Part shown: in pieces, positions 55,690 through 64,000 of the stretch
How the letters are laid out: every line of letters starts with the position of its first letter
Position numbering within the stretch: position 1 is the stretch's first letter
From: Bettongia penicillata ogilbyi
Lineage: Eukaryota; Chordata; Mammalia; Diprotodontia; Potoroidae
NCBI GenBank assembly: GCA_023548195.1
Contig: JAJHZJ010000221.1
Coordinates: 682,001-746,000, forward strand
Direction: 5' to 3'
DNA: 64,000 bases
Notes under the pieces: generated by a model
Databases searched by the model: none
Told to the model about the DNA's origin: nothing
The model's input: only the letters and a program-made list of their open reading frames with translations
Made by a program: the position numbers and the translations under genes

Positions 55690-55850
55690 CAGCCAGATCT
55701 AATGGAAAGAGTAGTGGAATAGCTGAAATGTAGCATTTATTCTTTATTACCTCTGCAAACTAAATAAGTCACTTGCCCTCATCTGCAAAATGAGAGTGCT
55801 GAATAGATGATCTAAGACTCCCTTAAGTTCTAGATCTTAGAAGGGAAGGT
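55690..55850 (+). repeat. SINE fragment
   Basis: AGATCTAATGGAAAGAGTAG and CTCATCTGCAAAATGAG. Confidence 0.45.
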
Positions 55851-56344
55851 AGATAATCTCCAATTCCTAGCATCCCTTCTTTTAAATGGTCCCCTTTCAG
55901 AAGCTGTAGACAGCTGAAAATGTAGACTTTCAGAAAAAAAAGCTTTAGAGCAATGATCTCCAAATTTTTTGATGGTGCACCCCTATCAGTAAAAAAAGAT
56001 TTTGAACATTTACCCCATATGTGTATATATATATATGCTTATTTATAAATTATACTTATGTACTTCTTACTGTACTAATTTATTATATACATCATATAAC
56101 ATACAAAATAGAAAAAAATTTAACGATGTAATAAAAATAAAATAATATTTGATCCTAGAGTCAAGAGAGTCTATACTCTTCCTTCGAGAATGAGGTGGAT
56201 GTGATGCTGGGATTTAACTCTGGATTGAGCAAGATATCCTTTAGTATAGAGTCAAAGAAAGATGAGGCCCAGGATAGCTGCTTGTCAAGGATGGCTGTGG
56301 ATATAATTCATAAGCTGGGGGGAAAGGATGGGGGTGATTTCTCT

Positions 56345-56462
56345 ATTAAGACAGCAGGACAGAGATTTGTTCTGTGAAGTTTGGATTTGGTCAAAGCGCA
56401 GCACTTGAGGACCTATAAAACCATATGTGACCTCGATGCTGCAGGTTCCCCATCCCTGTACT
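56345..56462 (+). mobile_element. hAT-type foldback element, right half
   Basis: Matches the right arm of 49058-49258 (TTTGTTCTGTGAAGTTTGGA, then GCAGGTTCCCCATCCCTG). Confidence 0.5.
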
Positions 56463-56839
56463 AGTTATTTCGGAAAGAAGTGAAGAGAGTTTTGAAGTTT
56501 TTCTTTGCTTACTAATTTTGCCATGACATGGCTCTACAATTGTGGTTTTGTTTTAATCCAGTGCTACCCAGAAGCCTTTCTTCTTTTCACAAAAACAAAG
56601 TTTCATTTTATTCCTAGGGGGAAGCCATCATATGTTAATAAATGAAATTTCTCAGATTCTTCATGCTCATGGTCACGATCCCAGGATGCTACAAGAAGAG
56701 ATTAAATCTAATAGATACAGTAAATAAAAAAATTGTGTTCGTGTGTCCTTAAACCATTAGTTGTTGGCACCATTTTTTGAACCCTGACCATTCTTATTTC
56801 ATCCTTCTGTATTCCAATGTGCTTCTCATTCCCCTAGTT

Positions 56840-57090
56840 GTACATTTTTCAGTTGTGTTTGACTTTTCATGATCCTATTTGGGGTTTTCTTGGCAAAGAT
56901 ACTGGAGTCGATTGTCATTTCCTTCTCTAGCTCATTTTATAAATGAGGAAACTGGGGTAAACAGGGTTAAGTGACTTGGCCAGAATCACCCAGCTGGTAA
57001 ATGTCTGAGGCCAGATTTGAATTCAGGAAGCTGAGTTTTCCTGACTCCAGGCTAGAGTGCTCTATCCACTACACCACCTTGCTGCCTGCA
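56840..57090 (-). repeat. Marsupial tRNA-derived CORE-SINE
   Basis: TCATGATCCTATTTGGGGTT to CTACACCACCTTGCTGCC. Confidence 0.75.
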
Positions 57091-57279
57091 TCAAAGCATC
57101 AAAGGAGGTTCTGTCCTTCATGAGCAAAGAAGAATCACAATAGCACAAAGGAAACATAAGTTGTGCAGATCCAGAGACATCTCCATCCCAAGTGCCTGAC
57201 CTATGGTACAGCCTTCTGAATTCACATTGGACTGGTCAACCAGAGGCAAGCACACAGTACCTTAATCTCATTGGTCCTT

Positions 57280-57960
57280 TACAAAAATAAAAGGCAAACA
57301 ACAACACAGGAGTTATGGAATATCATGGAAGGGTATTGAGAGAGGCAACCCAAACATAGGACAAGAGTTTGAAGAGGTGATAGATTTGGGCATTTTGAAG
57401 GCAATAGGGAAGATACCAGTTGATAGAGAGAGGTTGAAGATTTGAGAGAGGCAAGGGAAAAGGAGAGAAGGGGAAGGAGGAAAGAGAAGAGGGAGAAGGG
57501 GAAGGAGAGGCAGGGAAGGAGGGAGAGACAGGAGATTAAGAAGCAATCTGCTGAAAAAACATATGGGGATGGGATCAAATGCACAGATAGAGGGTTGACC
57601 TTGGCACAAAGAAAGACTTCAGTTTTTCAGAGACTGGGTGGGGAGAGAAAAGAATAGGAGATGATATCAAAGAGTTTTGAGATGAAGAAGATGGAAGAAA
57701 GAACTCATGCCAAATGGCCTCGATTTTCTCAGTAAAATAAGAGGCAAGATTCTTGGCTTGGAAAGAATGGTTAGGGGGAGTTGGGGAATGTTTGAGGAGA
57801 GAGGGGAGGTTTTGGGAAAGCTTCTGTGAAAAGTGAAATAGGGAATCAATAGGGAGGAATAAAAGGACTGCATTGCTATGATGAAGGCCCCGTTAAGATT
57901 GGTTAACAATTTCATAATATATTCAGTTAGCAGAGCTGTGAGATTTCCTCCAATTCAGTG
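57280..57960 (-). repeat. L2-type LINE fragment
   Basis: Minus-strand translation gives NLSLSTGIFPIAFKMPKS and neighbouring blocks of the L2 reverse transcriptase. It includes a GGA-rich expansion. Confidence 0.6.
57436..57545 (+). repeat. Purine-rich GGA/GAA tract
   Basis: Almost pure A/G inside a minus-strand L2 remnant. Confidence 0.75.
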
Positions 57961-58019
57961 GCTTGTAGGAGTGGAGGAGGAGACTGGCGAGAGTCATCCC
58001 AGGCCAACATTTGGCAAGT

Positions 58020-58535
58020 GAAAGGGACAAGTATCTGAAATATTGTGTTCAGTTCTGGACATTGTATATCAGGAAGGACACTGAAACACTAGAAAACATC
58101 CCGGGGAGGCTAATAAGGCTAAAGAAGGAACTTTAGATCCTGCTAGAAGAGAATGGGTTGGGAAGGGACTCAGAATGTTTAGCGGGAGAAGAGAAAACCA
58201 TGGGAGGACATGAGAGCAGCTTTGAGTTTTTGAAGGACCATCCTGTGGAAGATTTAAGACTTGTTCTACACAATACCAGAGAGGAACCAAGAGTAACAGA
58301 CAGAAGGTGCACAGAAGAGGTAGGCTGGACATACAGAACTCACTCACTGGAGCTCTTCAACAGGAGAGGAGGAAGGGGGATGGTGCTCTCCCCTCAATGA
58401 AGAATTATTCAAGAAAAAACAGGATGATCATAGTAGGTTGGGTATCTAATATAGTGGGATTTCTTGCACAGCAATGAATTATGCTACTTTTAGGTTGGCA
58501 AGGTCCCTCTCAACTCTGAAATTTCATGATTTTCC
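58020..58535 (+). repeat. L3/CR1-type LINE 3' end
   Basis: Starts in GTTCAGTTCTGGACATTGTA and ends AGGTCCCTCTCAACTCTGAA, the usual CR1-like 3' terminus. Confidence 0.6.
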
Positions 58536-58539
58536 AAGG

Positions 58540-59255
58540 CCACCCTGCAGGGAATATGAGGCTTCAATTCTTTGTCAGCAGAGCTGTAATTGACTCACTG
58601 CTGTCATGATTCACAGTTCTGTCACTCAGTAAATTAATTATGAATTAATAATCACAATGAATTAATAAAAAACAAATCATTAAGTATTTGGGAGAGATCT
58701 TTTCACTCTTCATGCATTTATTTACTATTTAAATAACTGGACTCAAAAGACATAGCCATTTAATTTTGTTTGTTTGGGACTTTCTATGTTCACCAAAAAA
58801 GAAAACACAGAGAGAGAGTTCTTACCCTTAGATCTGGAGAGCAAGAAGCCATATTAAAAAAGGAAAAGTCCAGTTCAAGATGATTTGAAGAAATTAAATC
58901 GATTCAGCTCTTTAGGTTTCATGAACAATTCTTTGGGATCTTTAAGATTTGAAGAATTCAAAAGACAATCAATCATTGTTGCTGAAAATTGAAATCCCAC
59001 TGGAGATGTGGTCAATGTGTCCCACCTTGCAGGCAATTAGGAAATATATATTGAATTAAAATCCCTCAAACTAAAATAACAAATGTAATCCAGAAAAAAA
59101 ATTCTAATTAACAAAATATTAAGGGACTAGGAGAGTTCTAATAAATTTACTTTTGTGGTTGATTAAAGGCTAAAAGGAAAAATCTTTTGGTTTCAACTCT
59201 TTAAGTAAAGAAAAGCATTGTAACATACTTTGGTTCATTTTCTTGCCTTAGTAAA
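58540..59255. other. Unassigned AT-rich stretch
   Basis: No gene or repeat family recognised. Confidence 0.5.
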
Positions 59256-59259
59256 TATA

Positions 59260-59400
59260 ATTTAGTAAACACAGTTGAGCAAACACTCATTAAGGTAATA
59301 CAATTCTCTCAAGATCACACAGACAGAAAGGAGCGGAGTTACAACTCAAAGTCAGTACCTCTGACTCCAAATCCAATATTCTTTTCCTTTCTGTGAGTAC
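59260..59400 (-). repeat. MIR-type repeat fragment
   Basis: AGATCACACAGACAGAAAGG and ACCTCTGACTCCAAATCC. Confidence 0.45.
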
Positions 59401-59839
59401 CTCAATTTATTGACTTTGAAGAATCCTTTGTAAAATACATGAAATATAGGACAAAACTTGCAGAGTGATTATATTTCCAGTAATTGAAATATGTAGTATG
59501 TTCAAAGAACTTATTTATTTTGGGGTTAGGGACCTTTGTCTTTTTGTTTAGATTTGAAAGAGAAGGAAGGAGAAACATCAAAACACCACTAGGTTTCTTC
59601 TTGAATATTTATTAGAACAGGTCAAGATTATGTAGAAATGTATGGGAGAGAGTATGCCAGGTAATAATTTTTTTTGTTTGTTTTGATGCAGAACATCCAA
59701 CTTATCATTCCTATTTTATTCATCTGAATGAAAGAAGGAATACTTCATGCTTCATATAATATACACTCCCCATGAAGGTTAGATAGCTGGTGCAAAGTCT
59801 CTGACTTTGGCTCAGACAGGTACTTTGCCATGTAATATT

Positions 59840-60115
59840 TCCATGCTAGGTGGTACAATGGACAGAGCACCCTGACCTGAAGTCAGGTAGACATCTCTAA
59901 ATTAAAATCTGGCCTCAGACACTTACTAGCTGTATGACCCTGAATAAGTCACTTAACCCCATTTACCTTTGTTTCCTCATATATAAAATGACCTGGAGGA
60001 GGATATGGCAAACTATTCCAGTATCTTTGCCAAAAAAAAAAACAAAAAACAAAACAAAACAAAAAACCCCAACAAATCCAAATGGAGTCAGATACAGCTA
60101 AAAAGAGACTCAAGA
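59840..60115 (+). repeat. Marsupial tRNA-derived CORE-SINE, full length
   Basis: GCTAGGTGGTACAATGGACA to GGAGTCAGATACAGC, with an A-rich run near 60030. Confidence 0.75.
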
Positions 60116-60204
60116 CAGACCAACAAAAATTTCCATCCAGTTAAGCTTTCACTGACACCCAGAATGAGCCTGGAATGAACTATATTGAGAAGGGGTATAT
60201 TGAT

Positions 60205-60415
60205 GACAATAATTATAACTAACATTTATATATGCCCTTTAAAGTTTGCAAAATACTTTTTATATATTCTTATTAGATCCTCAAAATAACCCTGTGAGGT
60301 AAGGGCTATTATCTCCCCCATTTTACAGATGACAAAACTGAGGCCAAGAGATGTTAAATGACTTGCTCAGGGTCACAGTGTTAGAAAGGGTCTGAATCAG
60401 AGTCTTGCTGAGAGA
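60205..60415 (-). repeat. MIR-type CORE-SINE
   Basis: CCCTGTGAGGTAAGGGCTAT, AAACTGAGGCCAAGAGATG, CAGGGTCACAGTG. Confidence 0.7.
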
Positions 60416-60928
60416 TAAAGGAAGAGAAACATATGAAAAGACCATTTGAAATTTTGATAAGCAGTTACATAGTAATAATTAAATTTTGAATGACTTTTTC
60501 ATTTTTTAGGTGTTTTGTAAAACATGCTGGAGATGGTTGTGATGAGCGATAAATAGGGTAACAGATGAACCGAACTTCTGTTTCCACAAGAAAATATGTA
60601 ATATACCAGAAGTCTTGCATTTGCTGGGGAAGGCAGAAGAACAGATTTAGAGAGAAAGTCTTGGGAATGAGTGTGATGTGGACACCTGCTTATCTGCATA
60701 TCTAAAGGCAAACCACTCCTTCCTAGTACTTTGGATAAAATCCACAACCCCAAAGGCTAAAGAACTTCATTCTACAACACTATGATGAGTGTTAGGATTC
60801 TTCTTGTGTTAATGGTGAAGAAAACTTAAACATCCTGGGTTTGGCCTCTTATCAACTGGGAGAATTCCTTTAAAAGAATTTATGACGTCATTATTTTACT
60901 AAGTAAAGTATAAAAAAAATGAGAAATG

Positions 60929-61231
60929 TGGCAGCGGTGTAGACCCACATGCAGGTGGGGTTTAGGTTTTTTTTCAGATAGAATGTGAACCCTAAAATGC
61001 CTAGTCAATGGGAGGCAAGTGGGAAATTCGAACTGGAAATAGTGCATAAATAGCTTTGCATTTGTCTGAGCAAGCATTCTCCATGCGGGAGTTACCCATT
61101 CATCCAGAAGAATGAATGTAAAATAAATCCAGTGAGAACTTTCCTGGCTTCACCATGAGTGTTCTTCCTGGAGTGAGCATGTGTCTCACAATAGCATCTT
61201 AACGGGTCTTCTTGTTTGTTTTCCTTCACAA
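60929..61231 (+). mobile_element. Probable solo LTR, related to the 44-kb family
   Basis: TGTGGCAG start, TATA-like GCATAAATAGC near 61045, AAAATAAATCC near 61121 and a downstream GTGAGCATGT block shared with 44196-44572. Ends are approximate. Confidence 0.45.
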
Positions 61232-61369
61232 TGCAGCTAGCTCTTCTTTTCTTATGATTTACTGTGTTATGCCTGCACTTGAAACCGGTCATTGCTTACT
61301 GAGCAAAATTAAAACGTTTTAACCTGTCATTCAAGGTTTGGCTTTTTTAATCTTATCTCTTCTTACTTT

Positions 61370-61932
61370 CTTCCAGGTACTCTAAACTCCAGCCAAACTG
61401 ATTGCCTATATATGTCTGTTTATATTCTTCCTTTTGCCTGGAATTCCCTTGACATTCACTCCCTACCCCATCTCATCTTTTCCCATAGATTGATTCAAAG
61501 TCAACATACCCAAAGCCGAACTCATTATCTTCCCCCCTCTCCCTACTCTAGAACCCACTACTCCTCTGAATTTTTCTATTTCTGCTAAAGATACAATCAT
61601 TCTTTTTGTCTCCCAGGTTTATAAGTTTGGTATTACCTTGACTTTTCACATCCCACATAACCAATCAGTTACCAAATCTTGCCATATTTATGATCACAAC
61701 CTATCTTGCCTCAAGTTTTCACAATCTTCCACCTATTGTTGGAGCTCTCCTTATGATTAATTGGTTTCCTTGCCCCAAATCTATCCCCATGCCATTCCAT
61801 TCTCCCCCAGAGCTGTCAAAATGCCTAAAGTTCAAGTCTAACTCAGTCATTCCCCTACTTATTAAACTTCAATGACTCCTTATAGCCTTTAAGAGCAAAT
61901 ATAAACTCTGTAATTTGGCTTCTAAATCCCAG
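61370..61932 (+). repeat. L2-type LINE fragment, cut by an LTR
   Basis: Blocks such as AAAGCCGAACTCATTATCTT and CAATGACTCCTTATAGCC are typical of the L2 3' half. Confidence 0.6.
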
Positions 61933-62491
61933 TGACAGGTATGGGTCCAAGTTGAGCTTTTGTCCCTTACCCAGAAAGAATTTGGGATCCATGGAAACAC
62001 TGGAAAACCTCACCTTAAACTCTTCTTGGATTTCCCCACTTGATCTGGCACCCACTTAAGGCTACAAGCCTCTCATTATGGCTATGCCCAATATACCCTT
62101 AACCTATCCTAGTCTTCCATTGTTTGTTATCTCTGGATCACCTCTGGCTACTTCCCATCCTTGATCCTATCTAAACTCTACTATCTTGGTCCCTAGACCC
62201 CTCCTTTAGTCACCTCAGACTCCCTAGACCTTTCTTCCAATCACCCCAGACTCCTTGGTCAACCTTAGATCCCTCCCACAGTCTTTCTGTATATAAGATT
62301 TATCTTGTTTTCATGAAAGTGCTGATTCCTTAAGAATCTAGCCAATGCTGAGATTCCTTAAGAGTATGACCAACATGACAGATTTTTAATAAACTTTGTT
62401 TTTCTTTGGTTGAAAGAAGGCTTGGGCCAAATTCATTCAGGCAGGACTCATGTGTTGCTGTTTCAGGGTCCACACATCCCTAAACCTCAAT
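61933..62491 (+). mobile_element. Solo LTR, same family as 36364-36930
   Basis: Shares TGTATATAAGAT, ATTCCTTAAGA, TTTAATAAAC, AAGAAGGCTTGGG and GTTTCAGGGTCC in order with the 36-kb copy. It interrupts an L2 remnant. Left boundary is approximate. Confidence 0.65.
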
Positions 62492-62499
62492 ACTTAACT

Positions 62500-62575
62500 C
62501 CTCTGGGACTCAGTTTCCTCATCTGTAAAACACAGGCATTGTACTAGTTGGCTCTCAAGGTTTATACATATAAAT
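62500..62575 (+). repeat. MIR-type fragment
   Basis: GGGACTCAGTTTCCTCATC and GTAAAACACAGGC directly after an LTR. Confidence 0.5.
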
Positions 62576-62609
62576 TTTACATATAAACTGGTCTTCCAGC
62601 TCAACTCAA

Positions 62610-63520
62610 CAGTTGAGTGTCTGCTGGGAGACAAGAATAAACACTAAGTTCATGTCCTCAGGGAGCCTACATCCTACTGGCGGATGAGTCACATCAACAG
62701 ATAGTTGAATACAAGGTGATTTGAGACTTCCTGGAGGAAGTGACACCTAAGCACAGTCTAGGAGGAAATTAGAGATTTTAGTTTCTCTTAGATTCCCAAT
62801 AGGGGAAGCAGGGAAGGAGATGGCCTAAGCAAAGGCAGGGAAGGAGCAGACAAATAAGAAATTAGGAGAGGAAGTAAGGTAATTTGGCCGAAAGGTAGGA
62901 TGTGCGAGAAAGTAACATAAAATGTCTATAAAGGCAAGCAGGGTACATTGTGAAGAACCTTCAATGCCAAGCTGAGAAGTTTGTATTTTATCGTTACAGG
63001 CAATAAAGAGTGATTCAATATTCTTTTTCCCCCTTTTTTATGTAAATACTATTTTATTTTTCCAATTACATTTCAACATTCTTTTTTTATTTTTTTCTCT
63101 AAACAGTATTTTATTCCCCCTCCATGACATATCAAGAAAATTTTTTAGCCTTCATTTTTACAAGATTTTAAGTTCCAAATTTTTCTCCTTCCTTCCTCCC
63201 TGCCCCCACAAAGATGGCAAACAATTTGATATAGGCTATACATGTGCAATTATCTTAAACATATTTCCATATTGTGACTGAATATTCTTGAACAGATTCA
63301 CACCCATGCTTCAGGTTCATTATTTTGATAGCTACATGTAAGATGTACTGAAGATAGAACAACCAATCAGGAAACTATTGTAATGTGATACAGGTGAGAG
63401 TGAATAAGGACTTGAACTATGGTAAAGATGATATTAAAGGAGAGAAGGGAGTGGATGTGAAAGATACATGGAAGCAGAATTTCATAAAACTTGACAAATG
63501 ACTGGATATGGGGGGGAAGG
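62610..63520 (+). repeat. Long TTATTAAGCACCTACTATG-type repeat, interrupted by an L1 tail
   Basis: The distal blocks AGAAGTTTGTATTTTATC and ATTGTAATGTGATACAGGTG lie on either side of the L1 insertion at 63026-63274. Confidence 0.5.
63026..63274 (-). mobile_element. 5'-truncated L1-type 3' end
   Basis: On the minus strand it has a G-rich block and a poly-A tail. The 15-bp duplication at 63011-63025 and 63275-63289 (TGAYTSAATATTCTT) matches at 13 of 15 positions. Confidence 0.65.
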
Positions 63521-64000
63521 AAAACAGAAAAGTTAAAGAACCCTCAGAAATTTTGAACTTGGGTGAAGGATGATGGTTCCTTCAACAACTATGGGTAAAT
63601 TAGGAAGAGGGGCAAATGAGGGAAAAGATTATAACTTTTGGACACGCTGATTTTGAGATGTCTACGGGACATCTAGAATGAAAGGCGTAGAAAGCAGTCA
63701 GTGATGCAGGATTGGAGCTCAGGGAAAAGAGTGGGGCGACATATTGATATGAGAGTTATCTTCAGACACAGTCCTATAAAAAATAGTGGGGCTATGCAGA
63801 TATCCTTGTGGCAAGCATATAAAAGTATATTGTCGGCCCTGCCAAGTGAAAGCAAATTGATCCCACTGTTTACAATCTATTAGAATAGTAAAGAAAGCAT
63901 TGGCTAAATCAATAACTGCATACCAAGTCCTATCATATTTCTGGATCCTTTCTACTAAGGTAATGGTATCTGGAACAGCAGCATATAAGATTCAATTGTC

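Noticed and set aside
55950..56170. Possible DNA transposon beginning near GCAATGATCTCCAAA
   Set aside because: Ends and duplications could not be defined; left unannotated.

Overview
This is a mammalian genomic window, almost certainly from a marsupial. The evidence is the repeat content: marsupial tRNA-derived CORE-SINEs in many copies, marsupial L1/half-L1 elements whose ORF1 starts MPRKGKKNKT, and old L2, L3/CR1 and MIR-type remnants. The species cannot be fixed from the sequence alone. Only one protein-coding host gene is recognisable. It is on the minus strand: CAPSL (calcyphosin-like), a small EF-hand protein. Its four coding exons lie at 13356-13220, 7824-7647, 7104-6895 and 3607-3506. 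They splice in frame with consensus GT/AG sites and give an intact 208-residue protein.

Layout. Positions 1-3505 lie downstream of CAPSL and hold only repeats. Positions 3506-13356 are the CAPSL coding part, with SINEs, L3/CR1 pieces, a solo LTR and an unusual local duplication in the introns. Positions 13357-47437 are mostly repeats. Inside them sit two full-length half-L1 elements (15727-18695 and 31446-34257), each flanked by target-site duplications, and an older relative (about 37632-40020). I propose that this whole stretch is the first intron of CAPSL. At 47438-47660 there is a cluster of minus-oriented CCAAT boxes, an RFX X-box-like palindrome and a strong splice donor, as expected for a promoter and non-coding first exon of a cilia-associated gene. 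From 47.7 kb to the end the window holds LTRs, hAT elements, a long GGAA microsatellite, L1/L2/L3 remnants and SINEs. No further host exon was recognised there.

The most interesting material is the set of ORF1-only retrotransposons. Two copies have a complete 5' UTR, ORF1 and 3' UTR but no ORF2, and one keeps an uninterrupted 366-codon ORF1. Its coiled coil is built of four tandem 21-residue units. Other points of note are re-use of one insertion site by two successive retrotransposons, three RFX-type X-boxes across the CAPSL locus, a 138-bp segment copied at about 96% identity to the other side of a CAPSL exon, and several perfect DNA hairpins.
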